A stretch of DNA of 64,000 nt from JASLCR01 sp036405235 (GTDB lineage: Bacteria; Patescibacteriota; Saccharimonadia; Saccharimonadales; Saccharimonadaceae): NCBI GenBank assembly GCA_036405235.1, contig DASWYA010000001.1, positions 682,001-746,000 of the forward strand, in the 5' to 3' direction. Made by a program: the position numbers and the translations under genes. The stretch's first letter is position 1. Every line of letters starts with the position of its first letter. The notes under the pieces are model-generated. The model saw nothing but the letters and a program-made list of their open reading frames with translations. It ran no database searches and was not told where the DNA came from. Shown here piece by piece: positions 1-8,607 of the stretch.

Positions 1-1011
1 CGCACGCGAAAGCACGATAGTCGAGTCGAGCTCATGCTGAATCATCTGCACAGCCGGGTCAGAAAGGTCATCGGCTGGCACATAGATAGTCTGCAGGGCA
101 GTGATCGAACCATTTTCATTGCTCGCCAAACGATCTTGGAATGTCTTTACGTCAGAAAATACAGTTGGCTGATAGCCACCTTCAGCTGGAGTCTGGTCGA
201 TAATAGTCGAGACTTCGTTTTTCGCCTGAATATAGCGATACATGTTGTCAGCAAAGAGTAGCACATCTTTTTTCTTGTCGTCGCGGAAGTATTCGGCAAG
301 TGTGATTGCAGCCAGTCCAATCAAACTACGCTGTACCGGATTTTCATTCATCTGACCAAAGAACATGGCAGTATTTTTGAGCAAGTCATTGTCTTCAAGC
401 GTCTTGTAAAGTTCATGACCCTCGCGAATACGCTCACCAATACCAGCAAACATACTGATCGCGCCAGAGCCCTCAGCGACGTTGTTGATGATCTCCATAG
501 TGAGCACTGTCTTGCCCACACCAGCACCACCGACGATACCAATCTTGCGACCTTTGACAAACGGGGTAAAGAAGTCGAGTACCTTCAGACCTGTTTCAAG
601 CACGTCGTCAGAGCGATTCACAAGGCTTGTTTCTTGGAAAGCTGGCGCGAAAATTGGACGCTTAATCATCGTGTCCAGCACCTCTTGTTCGAGCTGCGGC
701 TTACCATCAATAGGACGCGCCATCGCATCCCAAACACGACCGATCATCTGCTCGCCAACTGGAATCTCGAGACTACGGCTACTACGATGTACGCTATCGC
801 CTTTTTGAATACTATAATCACCGCCAATATTGAGACATACAGCTATGTCGCTGTGCGCAAGGCTGCTCACCAAAAGTGGTGATTTCTTTTCATTATCAAC
901 ATAGAGCATTTCGTTGAGATCTGGCATACCTTCATCGAACTGAACCTTGATAACAAGACCTTTCAAGCTTCGGACAATGCCTTTTGAATTACTAGGTGAT
1001 TGATCGCTCAT
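1..1011 (-). CDS. atpD: F1-type ATPase beta subunit (3' part outside window)
   Basis: Catalytic nucleotide-binding subunit of an F1-type ATPase. The frame is open from the ATG at 1011 to the window edge, so about 337 residues are visible and the C-terminal domain with the DELSEED region is missing. Seen: Walker A GGAGVGKT near residue 150, the catalytic-Glu segment GERIREGHELY, the FGQMNE motif, DVLLFADN (Walker B region) and the GYQPT and LDSTIVLSR segments. The canonical FGQMNEPPG segment reads FGQMNENP here, and the neighbourhood of Walker B is divergent. The start overlaps the atpG stop by four bases (ATGA), indicating translational coupling. It should hydrolyse or make ATP at the alpha/beta interface. 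Confidence 0.95.
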   Translation of the reverse strand, partial: MSDQSPSNSKGIVRSLKGLVIKVQFDEGMPDLNEMLYVDNEKKSPLLVSSLAHSDIAVCLNIGGDYSIQKGDSVHRSSRSLEIPVGEQMIGRVWDAMARPIDGKPQLEQEVLDTMIKRPIFAPAFQETSLVNRSDDVLETGLKVLDFFTPFVKGRKIGIVGGAGVGKTVLTMEIINNVAEGSGAISMFAGIGERIREGHELYKTLEDNDLLKNTAMFFGQMNENPVQRSLIGLAAITLAEYFRDDKKKDVLLFADNMYRYIQAKNEVSTIIDQTPAEGGYQPTVFSDVKTFQDRLASNENGSITALQTIYVPADDLSDPAVQMIQHELDSTIVLSRA

Positions 1012-1877
1012 GCTCCAGCTCCTTCAGCGCGTATTTTCTTGAGTCCAGCTAGCGACTCCTTTAGACGGGTGTCGACTTGGGTACGCTTTGCACGGTTAAA
1101 CTCGGTATGTAATTGGTTGGCAGTATCAATAGAACGTTCTTTAGCGGCCGACATAGCCTTGAAACGACTAGCTATCTGAGCGAGCCGACTATCGTAGATA
1201 AACTGCGAGATCGTCAAACGCAAGATCGAATTTTCGAGATATGCCGCTACCGCATAAGAACTTGGTTCAAAAATATAGGTCTTTTCAGTTACCAAATCAT
1301 CGCTCGCAACAGCTAGATCAGCCACTCGACCTCTACTTGACACAACTTCACTCAGATCAACGTCTTTAATCTCCTGCTGAGAAAGCGAGATGTAATTTTG
1401 GTAAAAAATCCTGCTCTTAGCGTATTTACGTACTATATCCATCAGAGGATCAACGTTGATATAGTCACCCTCTGGGAGGTCAAAATAATAGGTGTAGTCG
1501 ATATGCGACTGCTTGAGCTTCAGTGCACCATGATGACCGATAACAAGTACATTATTTTTAGCCTCATCATAGCGCTCGATAAATTTCTTTATTAAACGCT
1601 GATCGATGTCACCGCTCAGTCCACCTTTCGCAGTAATCAGAATCAGTAGTTCTTTGTCGATTGGCTTTTCCTCTTCAGTGCGACCAAAATTAAAGAGTAC
1701 ATCGACACGAATTTGTTTGTAAATATTCCAAACTTCGTCAAAAAATTGGTTAGAAATGAGCACCTTGTTTTTCGTTTTCGCGATCTGCATACTCGAAAGG
1801 CTCTCAAGCGCCGAGGTGAGGCTGACTACAGAACGTACCGACGCTTCTTCTGCTTTGATCTCTAGGGGACGACGCAT
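1008..1877 (-). CDS. atpG: F1-type ATPase gamma subunit
   Basis: Central rotor shaft of the F1 sector, 289 residues, the usual length. The start chosen is the ATG at 1877 (product begins MRRPLEIKAEE). A longer open frame runs upstream through the atpA 3' end but is Lys/Arg-rich out-of-frame translation. The N- and C-terminal helices that form the coiled-coil shaft are recognisable (the conserved C-terminal region reads RFKAMSAAKERSID). The gene follows the atpA stop by one base and overlaps atpD by four, so the alpha, gamma and beta cistrons are tightly coupled. Confidence 0.92.
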   Translation of the reverse strand: MRRPLEIKAEEASVRSVVSLTSALESLSSMQIAKTKNKVLISNQFFDEVWNIYKQIRVDVLFNFGRTEEEKPIDKELLILITAKGGLSGDIDQRLIKKFIERYDEAKNNVLVIGHHGALKLKQSHIDYTYYFDLPEGDYINVDPLMDIVRKYAKSRIFYQNYISLSQQEIKDVDLSEVVSSRGRVADLAVASDDLVTEKTYIFEPSSYAVAAYLENSILRLTISQFIYDSRLAQIASRFKAMSAAKERSIDTANQLHTEFNRAKRTQVDTRLKESLAGLKKIRAEGAGA

Positions 1878-1878
1878 A

Positions 1879-3447
1879 TTATGCCTTCTTCCCTTCGGTC
1901 TTTTCTGGCTCAGCTGGAGCATCTTCACCTGCCGCTGCACGAGCTGCTTCCTCAGCCTGACGTTTCTTTTCTGCCTCAGCCTTAGCGACTTTTTCAATGG
2001 CAGCTTTTTTGACTTCATCGATCGTCATAACTTCAGCTTTCAGCGCCGCATATAACTCGTCGAAATTTCCGTTTAGATCCTTGTCTTCTTTTAGTTTCGG
2101 CGCGTATTCGTGCACTCTTTCTTTGAGCTTTTTGACGTTGATTATCTCTTCAGGTTTGCTCTCGAGTACAATGCTCATAATAAACTGCTGCTCAGCATAG
2201 CTATAGATTTCACCAATTGCTTGATTCATGAGCTTGAAAAGCACCTTGCCCTTATCATAGTCAGCTTGCGCCTGCGGGCTCAGCTCGGTACCAAAGTGAG
2301 CATATTCTTCAGCGGTACGATAACCAGCGAGTGTCAGATTTAGCTTGTCAGCCAGTGCTTTTTGGCGTTTGTTTTGCCCCACACCACCGACACGGGTCAC
2401 CGACAAAGCCGTGCTGACTGCTGGACGCATGGTATCTTTAAAAATCTGCCCGTCCAGAATCCATTGACCATCTGTAATCGACATAATGTTGGTCGGCAAA
2501 TATGCAGTAATATCACCGCCTGGCGCATACACAATCGGGATCAGAGTCTGGCTAGCGTGATTTGACTCTGTCTTACCGCCACGTTCAAGCAAACTAGAGT
2601 GCGTGTAAAACATATCGCCAGGGTAGGAGTCACGACCAGGAGAGACACCAGCGATCAGTGAAATTTCACGATACGCCTGAGCGTGTGCTGTTAGGTCATC
2701 GTAGATCATCAGCGTATCCATGCCAAGCTTGTGCCAGAAATATTCACCATGCGCTGCGCCAACATACGGCACGAGATAGGTGAGAATGAGCGATTCAAAT
2801 GAGTTCGTCACGACCACAATCGCCTTTTTCATTGCATCATTTTTCTCAAGCGTGCTCACCAGCTCGGCAACATCATGCTGACGCTTAGCAATCAGTACAT
2901 ACACCACAGTGATGTCAGTGTTCTTCTGATTGATCGCAACCTGCGCCGCAAGTGCTGTCTTGCCTACCTTGCTATCACCTAGCATCGCCATACGCTGACC
3001 GCGAGCGAGAGAATATTCAAGATCGAGGATTGTGACACCCGTCTCAACCGGCGTATCGAGTAATTCACGCTCATAAAGCATTGGCGCTCCGTGGAATACG
3101 TCCCACTCTTGATCTGGTTCAATTGGACCCTTGCCATCAATAGGCTCACCAAATACATTAACAACTCGGCCAATGAAGTTTTTGCCTACTGGCGTCATAA
3201 TATCACGTGCCTCGATGACACATACCGCACCAATACGCAGCGGTGAAGCATCGAGCTTCATCACAATCACATGATCTTCGAATACTTCGTGAACATAGCC
3301 GCGAGTATCGTCGTCAAACCGCACTGTCGCGTGAACATTGGTAGGCTGGAGACCTTTTACACTCACCATGAATGACTCAATACCAATGACTTCACCGACT
3401 GGGTTTCCCGCTTCGACTAGCTTGTTGAACGTCTTAGCCCCGTCCAT
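1879..3447 (-). CDS. atpA: F1-type ATPase alpha subunit
   Basis: Non-catalytic nucleotide-binding F1 subunit. Walker A is GDSKVGKTALA instead of the common GDRQTGKTA. The motifs MIYDDLTAHAQAYRE, GRDSYPGDMFY and SVTRVGG, which contains the arginine finger, are present. I take the ATG at 3447, preceded by a GAGGTGG Shine-Dalgarno; an in-frame TTG at 3459 is the alternative. The gene starts inside the 3' end of the delta-subunit gene. The last ~40 residues form an unusual Lys/Glu/Ala-rich tail containing KAEAEKKRQAEEAARAAAG, which is beyond the standard alpha C-terminus. About 522 residues. Confidence 0.95.
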   Translation of the reverse strand: MDGAKTFNKLVEAGNPVGEVIGIESFMVSVKGLQPTNVHATVRFDDDTRGYVHEVFEDHVIVMKLDASPLRIGAVCVIEARDIMTPVGKNFIGRVVNVFGEPIDGKGPIEPDQEWDVFHGAPMLYERELLDTPVETGVTILDLEYSLARGQRMAMLGDSKVGKTALAAQVAINQKNTDITVVYVLIAKRQHDVAELVSTLEKNDAMKKAIVVVTNSFESLILTYLVPYVGAAHGEYFWHKLGMDTLMIYDDLTAHAQAYREISLIAGVSPGRDSYPGDMFYTHSSLLERGGKTESNHASQTLIPIVYAPGGDITAYLPTNIMSITDGQWILDGQIFKDTMRPAVSTALSVTRVGGVGQNKRQKALADKLNLTLAGYRTAEEYAHFGTELSPQAQADYDKGKVLFKLMNQAIGEIYSYAEQQFIMSIVLESKPEEIINVKKLKERVHEYAPKLKEDKDLNGNFDELYAALKAEVMTIDEVKKAAIEKVAKAEAEKKRQAEEAARAAAGEDAPAEPEKTEGKKA

Positions 3448-3955
3448 TAACCACCTCAAGTTCCTTCACTAATGCCTCATGTCCTTCGCTGAGCTTGCCG
3501 CGCAAACTGAGATCGTGAATATGATTTGGCGTACGAACATACACCCCAGCGACCAACCCAGGCTGTATGCCAACAGCTATAACTGCCTGTGGATGAATTG
3601 ATGCACGCACCCATTCAGCAAGCTGCCCAAGACTCTCTGGGTCGGCTTCGACAGCAAACGTCATATGAATCACAGGGACCTTATCTTTAAGTATATGGAC
3701 TTGCTTGATGAGCCTATCACGCTGACGGCCATCCTTGAGACTGAGATTATTGGCTATCAAAAAAGCATCAAGCCGATCAGAGTGCAGCACATTGAGTGCA
3801 GCACCTTCTTTGCCAACTTTTGTACGCATATCTTTCATTGCCATTTCACCATCAATTCGCTCCAGCTCAGATGCCAAACGCGCCACATCAAGCCGACTAA
3901 CAATCTTTGAGGGCAAGACGAGATCAGCATAGGAAAGCTCGGGCGTATCGGTCAT
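3434..3955 (-). CDS. atpH: F1-type ATPase delta subunit
   Basis: 173 residues, the normal size for the delta (OSCP-like) subunit that ties the top of F1 to the peripheral stalk. The N-terminal helical domain is divergent. The C-terminal segment (PQAVIAVGIQPGLVAGVYVR followed by the DLSLRGKL element) matches the family's conserved glycine-rich strand and the S-x-R-G-K-L motif. Position also supports the call: it lies between the b-like stalk gene and atpA, as in standard atp operons. The start overlaps the upstream stop as ATGA, and the 3' end overlaps atpA. Confidence 0.85.
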   Translation of the reverse strand: MTDTPELSYADLVLPSKIVSRLDVARLASELERIDGEMAMKDMRTKVGKEGAALNVLHSDRLDAFLIANNLSLKDGRQRDRLIKQVHILKDKVPVIHMTFAVEADPESLGQLAEWVRASIHPQAVIAVGIQPGLVAGVYVRTPNHIHDLSLRGKLSEGHEALVKELEVVNGRG

Positions 3956-4692
3956 AGCTTCATGTCATCCTGAATAGCTTGTTTGTTTGTCTCCAGCTGC
4001 TTGATGATTGACGGTAGCTGCGCCTTTAAGTCGAGCTGGTCGCCAAGCGCCTCGAGTAGGTAGTGCTCTATGACACGCGCCATATTGTCTTCAAACGATT
4101 TAAGCATGACATCTTTTTGAGCGTTGACCTGCTCCTTGAGGCTAGACTCGAGCTGCTCATGCTGAGCCTGCAATGACTTGAGCGACTCTGAGAACCACTG
4201 CAATGCCAGCTGATGCGAGTCTTTCATTTTATTCATTTGTGCTTTGCTATCTTCAAACACGCCATCAAGTGTTTGTTCATGACTAACTAGACTCTTTTCA
4301 AATTCACCAGCTAATTCCTTGTGACGCGATTCAAGATTCTGGGCGCTCTGAGTAATATCAGCCAGTGCCTTATCTTGCACTTCTTTCATAGCACCAGCCT
4401 GCTGAGCTAGCTGCGCCTCAACCTGCTTAGATACATGATCTTTCAATTCGACCTTGATCTCATCAATCGCACCGTCCAGCCTAGCAATAATATGGCTCTT
4501 TAGCTCAGTATTTACATCGGCGATCGTCCGGCTAAGCTCTTCCCTGAAATGCTGACCATTCTCTTTCAGGACATTCTGAAAATACAACCGAGCATGGTTG
4601 CGCAATTCTTCTTTGAAATTTTGATCGAGAAACTGACGCTCACGTTCAGCCATTTCCTCGTCGATTGATTGTTTCTTTGTAAAAAGTCCCAT
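3952..4692 (-). CDS. Peripheral-stalk (b-like) coiled-coil protein of the ATPase operon, no membrane segment
   Basis: The 246-residue product is almost wholly helical and polar, with long runs rich in Glu, Gln, Lys and Ala typical of a coiled coil. It occupies the atpF position immediately before the delta gene. Canonical subunit b begins with a transmembrane helix and is about 160 residues. This protein starts MGLFTKKQSIDEEMAERE and has no hydrophobic stretch anywhere, so if it is the peripheral stalk it must reach the membrane through another protein, perhaps the product of 4716-5555. A good Shine-Dalgarno (GGTGGGG) precedes the ATG. Homology to subunit b is inferred from position and coiled-coil character only. 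Confidence 0.6.
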   Translation of the reverse strand: MGLFTKKQSIDEEMAERERQFLDQNFKEELRNHARLYFQNVLKENGQHFREELSRTIADVNTELKSHIIARLDGAIDEIKVELKDHVSKQVEAQLAQQAGAMKEVQDKALADITQSAQNLESRHKELAGEFEKSLVSHEQTLDGVFEDSKAQMNKMKDSHQLALQWFSESLKSLQAQHEQLESSLKEQVNAQKDVMLKSFEDNMARVIEHYLLEALGDQLDLKAQLPSIIKQLETNKQAIQDDMKL

Positions 4693-4715
4693 TAGTTCCC
4701 CACCTATCTAACTCA

Positions 4716-5555
4716 TCATAGCTTCAGTAATAAATATACCGCGAAAAGACCAACTATTAAAATCAAAAGCGCCGTAATAATTACCTGCAGAAGCGCACGA
4801 AAGATTGACTTTTTACTCATTGGATTGCGACCGATCGAAATAACACTATTGCGCACGCCTGCGTACACCACGGCAATAGCGGCAATCAGACTGATAAAGG
4901 TAATTGCGAGACTCAGATAAATTCGAATTGGGCTGACTTCCTTTTCAGCAATTTGCTGTCCAAGCCGCTCCAAGAACGGAGGTACATCGACCTTCGTGCT
5001 CTGGATATTTGGATTGCGCTTCACATCAACTGTGACTGGTATAGTGCCAAGTTGAACTGTCTTTTCATTGCCGTTCGAATCTTTGAGCTTTGCTGAACCA
5101 AGCGTAGTTCCTTTACCGTTAAATGAACTATTAGCTCGACCAAAAACCGTGCTCTCTTTTGTGCCGGCTTTCATGCCGATACCGTTATGTGACGATAGGG
5201 TAATATAATCACCCGCACGCACCACTCCATTTTCTGTACTCACTAGGACGTTATACACGCCTGACACGGCAACGTATGTTTCATTGATCCGCTTGCCACT
5301 TGAGATTTTTAGGGGTAGTTGTGCGGCGTCAACCGCTACACCAAGCATATTCTGTATGTTTGATTTTGTTGCCGCTTCGACTTGCTTGCCATTCTTTTCA
5401 GTCAGTTGAACAATCGTGCCATTATCAAGTGCGGCCGTTGCACTGTAATCTTGCACGTTACCACCGCCATATTCTACGGCTTTGCTAGGCGTCGCGATCA
5501 TGCCAACTACGCTAATAGCGACAATTACACCTACGACGATGCGTGCTCGTTTCAT
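4716..5555 (-). CDS. Membrane protein heading the ATPase operon: exported domain plus c-subunit-like hairpin
   Basis: 279 residues. An N-terminal signal or membrane helix (residues ~5-25) is followed by an exported beta-rich domain. This domain contains VSGVYNVLVSTENGVVRAGD and then a Y-I-T-L-S-S stretch, a pattern I recognise from Peptidase-G2-like domains of CPR surface fibres. Two C-terminal membrane helices (~210-235 and ~255-279) are joined by a polar loop reading ISIGRNPMSKKS. The R-N-P loop and hairpin topology recall F-type subunit c. However, helix 2 has no Asp or Glu at the place of the ion-binding carboxylate (a Leu sits 18-19 residues after the Pro), and the helix-1 glycine repeat is absent. 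First gene of the operon, with its own promoter at 5588-5609. Role unknown; a membrane anchor for the F1 sector is one possibility. Confidence 0.6.
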   Translation of the reverse strand: MKRARIVVGVIVAISVVGMIATPSKAVEYGGGNVQDYSATAALDNGTIVQLTEKNGKQVEAATKSNIQNMLGVAVDAAQLPLKISSGKRINETYVAVSGVYNVLVSTENGVVRAGDYITLSSHNGIGMKAGTKESTVFGRANSSFNGKGTTLGSAKLKDSNGNEKTVQLGTIPVTVDVKRNPNIQSTKVDVPPFLERLGQQIAEKEVSPIRIYLSLAITFISLIAAIAVVYAGVRNSVISIGRNPMSKKSIFRALLQVIITALLILIVGLFAVYLLLKL

Positions 5556-5587
5556 GTTTATTTGTTACTCCCTTTTACGCTAGGCTC

Positions 5588-5609
5588 AGTATACCATAAC
5601 CTTTGTCAA
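5588..5609 (-). promoter_or_regulatory. Promoter of the ATPase operon
   Basis: On the minus strand an extended -10 TGG-TATACT lies at 5596-5588, about 32 bases before the ATG at 5555. A perfect TTGACA (complement of 5604-5609) sits only 10 bases upstream of the -10, too close for a classical -35, so the extended -10 probably carries the activity. The expected transcript has a ~25-base leader with a GGGAG Shine-Dalgarno. Confidence 0.5.
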
Positions 5610-5648
5610 TTTCAGAGATCGACCTCCCGTCAATAATCCCAAAAAACA

Positions 5649-5678
5649 TTGCTTGTTTTATTCGGCTTATGCTAGAAT
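5649..5678 (+). promoter_or_regulatory. Promoter of the fibre protein gene
   Basis: TTGCTT at 5649-5654, an 18-base spacer and TAGAAT at 5673-5678 preceded by TGC (extended -10). It lies ~94 bases before the ATG at 5772. Confidence 0.55.
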
Positions 5679-5724
5679 GATCTCAAGCTTTGATGGACCA
5701 CCACACGTCACAGTGAAACAAATA

Positions 5725-5753
5725 TTTTTTGAGCCGGCTACCGGTATAAAAAA
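5725..5753 (+). other. Stem-loop in the leader of the fibre protein gene
   Basis: T6 and CCGG, a CTA loop, then CCGG and A6 form a symmetric hairpin interrupted by a 3-base internal bulge. It ends 18 bases before the ATG at 5772. There is no Shine-Dalgarno; the start lies in an A-rich stretch. It could affect translation or mRNA stability. Confidence 0.3.
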
Positions 5754-5771
5754 TAAAGAAAAACACAAAAA

Positions 5772-7868
5772 ATGACAGTGTGGTCTCACCTTCCCACCGT
5801 TTTTAGGCGACGTTTTGTGCTTGCAGCTGCAGGTATTGTTGCACTATATATCGCGTTTTTTACAACGCTATTATTCGTGCATCCAGCATTTGCTGCAGCT
5901 GGTATAAATAAAACGCTAAGCTTTCAGGGGCGCCTCGTTTCATCAACCGGCGCTATTGTTCCTGATGGCTCTTACAATATTCAATTCCACTTGTATCAGG
6001 ATGGTACTGGTACAAGTCAAGGAAATCCCGGCGGAACCCTCAAATGGACCGAGACATATACCAACAATGGCTCGAACAGCGGTGTTCAAGTCAGAAACGG
6101 TTACTTCTCGGTCAATTTAGGATCAAAAAATCCATTTGGCACCTCCGTCGACTGGAATCAAGACACACTTTGGCTCTCAATGAACGTAGCTGGAACAACT
6201 GCCGGCTGTAGTGATTTTGATGAATCACCATGCGCCCCAGACGGTGAAATGATCCCGATGAAGCGAATCAATGCCGTACCTTATGCCATGAACGCTGGTA
6301 CAGTCGGTGGCAAATCGGCTGACGACCTCATCCACAATGGTACTTCTAGTCAAACAGCTAACTTCAATATTTCAGGCACCGGTAGAGCAAACTCCCTACA
6401 AGGTAACACTAGCATCATTTCGCCACTCTTTGACAGCGACAATACTGGCACACTCAATGTGGGTACAGTTACCGCTTCAACTATCAATATCGGTACAAGT
6501 GACTCAAGCGCGCAGACGATCAATATCGGCACTGGCGCCGCTACCAAGGATATTACCATTGGTAGTGTGTCAGGAGGCTCATCGACTACCCTACAAGGAG
6601 GGACAGGTGGCGTGTACGTCGATAGTAACGGTGGCTTTATCGTGCATAACTCATCTCAAAATATAGACACGCTGGTAATGAGCAACTTTGGCAGCGTCGA
6701 CCTCAATCTTAGTTCATTGCAAGCATTCAATGTAAATGACTCATCATCAGCCTCGCTACTTTCTGTTGCCGACGACGGCACAATCTCTACGGGTGCATCT
6801 ACGAATCTTGAAGTTGGAGGTACTGCCACCTTCCAGAACGGTATCGACTTACAAAATGGTGTCGTCTCAAGCACTGGCAACACTCTGTCACTGCAAGGCA
6901 ATAGCTTGGATCTGCTGACAGCTACCAATAATGGCGGTGTTGCAAATATCGGTATTGGAAATAACGCAACAAGTGGTTATGCTCTTGATGTCACTGGCGA
7001 CACCAACACTTCTACACAATATCGAATTAACGGCTCAACCGCTTTGACAAGCTCGGCGCTCAACTTTAGCGGCGGCAGCGCCTCATCCGTTAATGCTGCA
7101 AGTGGTCAATCTCTTAACCTCAGCAGCGATACAAGTGTCAGTGTCAAAGTAGATGGCAAAGCAAGCGCTTCATTTAGCGACACAACCCTGCAGGTTGGCA
7201 ATGGTACCAGCGATAGTCAGACTACTGTTCTCACCCTTGATCAAGCCTCATCCGCACCGAGTGGTAGCGCTGTCGGCAGCATGTACTATGACTCCACAAT
7301 CGGTAAAGTGCAGTGTTACGAAGCCGACGGATGGGGTGCATGTAGCAACAGTCCAGATAGTTTTGTCACGCTCAGTCCAGAGTACGCAAACGCTGTCATG
7401 AACGGCGCAGATGTTGGTGTCATCTCGTCTGATCTCTGTTCAGACACGCTCAACATCAACACTTCCGTCTGTGGCACTAATGAGACGTACAATTTCTACA
7501 AATGGACTTCTGATCAAACTTCTGATCAAACTCGCAGCATCTATGTATCCTATCAGCTGCCAAGTACCTTCAAAAACTTCGTAGCTGGCTCAACATCCCT
7601 TATGGGTCGCACTGATAGCGCTGACTCAACTGTTAGTTATCGCATTTATCGCGACCATGGCAGTGGCCTGACGGCTTGCGGCTCACTCGTAACGGCATCG
7701 ACTGGTAGCCAGACGTCATGGCAAAAGTCTACAGCAAGCGGCAGCAATGATCCATCAAATTGTAGCTTCAGTGCTGGCGATAGCCTCTTGGTTAAGATTA
7801 ATCTTGTAGCCAAGTCAGACGCGAATGCCTACGTAAGCAATCTTAACTTCGCGTTTAGCAATAACTAG
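5772..7868 (+). CDS. Secreted fibre-like surface protein
   Basis: 698 residues with an N-terminal cytoplasmic stub and one hydrophobic export helix (~residues 15-42) ending in FAAAG. Next comes a globular domain (LSFQGRLVSSTGAIVPDGSY, residues ~50-190, closing with RINAVPYAMNA) of the type found at the base of phage-tail-fibre-like and CPR surface proteins. Residues ~190-500 form a long Ser/Thr/Gly/Asn repeat region with recurring INIGT and ITIGS units, as in trimeric beta-helical fibres. The C-terminal part (~500-698) is a distinct beta-rich head. A 12-base tandem duplication at 7507-7530 encodes TSDQTSDQT. Probably a surface adhesin or stalk; the partner is unknown. Confidence 0.7.
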   Translation: MTVWSHLPTVFRRRFVLAAAGIVALYIAFFTTLLFVHPAFAAAGINKTLSFQGRLVSSTGAIVPDGSYNIQFHLYQDGTGTSQGNPGGTLKWTETYTNNGSNSGVQVRNGYFSVNLGSKNPFGTSVDWNQDTLWLSMNVAGTTAGCSDFDESPCAPDGEMIPMKRINAVPYAMNAGTVGGKSADDLIHNGTSSQTANFNISGTGRANSLQGNTSIISPLFDSDNTGTLNVGTVTASTINIGTSDSSAQTINIGTGAATKDITIGSVSGGSSTTLQGGTGGVYVDSNGGFIVHNSSQNIDTLVMSNFGSVDLNLSSLQAFNVNDSSSASLLSVADDGTISTGASTNLEVGGTATFQNGIDLQNGVVSSTGNTLSLQGNSLDLLTATNNGGVANIGIGNNATSGYALDVTGDTNTSTQYRINGSTALTSSALNFSGGSASSVNAASGQSLNLSSDTSVSVKVDGKASASFSDTTLQVGNGTSDSQTTVLTLDQASSAPSGSAVGSMYYDSTIGKVQCYEADGWGACSNSPDSFVTLSPEYANAVMNGADVGVISSDLCSDTLNINTSVCGTNETYNFYKWTSDQTSDQTRSIYVSYQLPSTFKNFVAGSTSLMGRTDSADSTVSYRIYRDHGSGLTACGSLVTASTGSQTSWQKSTASGSNDPSNCSFSAGDSLLVKINLVAKSDANAYVSNLNFAFSNN

Positions 7869-7890
7869 CCACACTAGCATATTCTTGTTA

Positions 7891-7899
7891 TGCTAAAAT
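7891..7899 (+). promoter_or_regulatory. Extended -10 promoter of 7930-8607
   Basis: TGC-TAAAAT with the flank TTATGC, the same motif as at 5670-5678. Transcription should start near 7906, and a GAGG Shine-Dalgarno precedes the ATG. Confidence 0.5.
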
Positions 7900-7929
7900 A
7901 TCGCTAGTACTAACAAGAGGTAAGGTAAT

Positions 7930-8607
7930 ATGGACGACATCAAACCACGGCCGCGACGGCCCCGGCCGACTATCCGTTCAAATACGGCACATCCCCATGC
8001 AGCCCGTCCGGACAACACACAACCTCAACTTCAGGCTCAAACGCAGCCAACAACCATTCGGAAATTATCACTGCATCAAAGGCTACTCCAACAAAAAAAG
8101 AAACTCCTAATTTACGGGGTGGTAGTCGCTGCTGTCGCTGTTGCCTCATCTATATATTTCTTGCAACCAACAACCCCTACTCAATCTCCAAATGTAGTAG
8201 ACACGCCTCAATTTCAGACCGTATTACCCATAGGTGAAGATATTGCAAAGCTTGGTGGATGGAAGCGCGTCAGTCCACCAGACAAGCCTGGCGCATATGC
8301 TTACGATGACACTATTGGCAGTATAGCTATTACTGTCAGTCAGCAACGACTGCCCAACTCATTCAAATCCAATACAGCCGATGCGATTACACAACTAGCC
8401 AAATCATATAACGCTACCGAAAAGCTTACCGCCGATGATACAACTTTTTACGTTGGCGCCTCTGCAAATGGTCCACAATCAGTTATTTTTACCAAGAATG
8501 ACTTGCTGATTCTTATAAAATCAAAAGCCCGCGTAAGCAATAAGTCATGGGTGAAGTATATCGCGAAACTAGCACCGACTGGCTCACCACAACCACCGCA
8601 ATATTAA
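7930..8607 (+). CDS. Single-pass membrane protein of unknown function
   Basis: 225 residues. The cytoplasmic N-terminus (~55 residues) is rich in Pro, Arg and Gln and opens with a PRPRRPRPT stretch. One membrane helix (~57-77) is followed by an exported domain of about 130 residues that includes the pattern IGEDIAKLGGWKRVSPPDKP. I do not recognise the exported domain. The stop codon abuts, with no gap, the stop codon of the convergent gene 8608-9204. Confidence 0.75.
   Translation: MDDIKPRPRRPRPTIRSNTAHPHAARPDNTQPQLQAQTQPTTIRKLSLHQRLLQQKKKLLIYGVVVAAVAVASSIYFLQPTTPTQSPNVVDTPQFQTVLPIGEDIAKLGGWKRVSPPDKPGAYAYDDTIGSIAITVSQQRLPNSFKSNTADAITQLAKSYNATEKLTADDTTFYVGASANGPQSVIFTKNDLLILIKSKARVSNKSWVKYIAKLAPTGSPQPPQY

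Noticed and set aside
415..882. Plus-strand open frame of 155 codons
   Set aside because: Lies antisense within atpD, has no family motif, and is explained by the coding bias of the opposite strand. The same applies to the other long shadow frames.
7507..7530. Tandem 12-base repeat as a regulatory or phase-variable element
   Set aside because: Only two copies, in frame, encoding a short duplicated peptide in the fibre protein.
5772..7868. Phage tail fibre
   Set aside because: It has an N-terminal export helix and no neighbouring phage structural genes. Such fibres are common chromosomal surface proteins in CPR bacteria.
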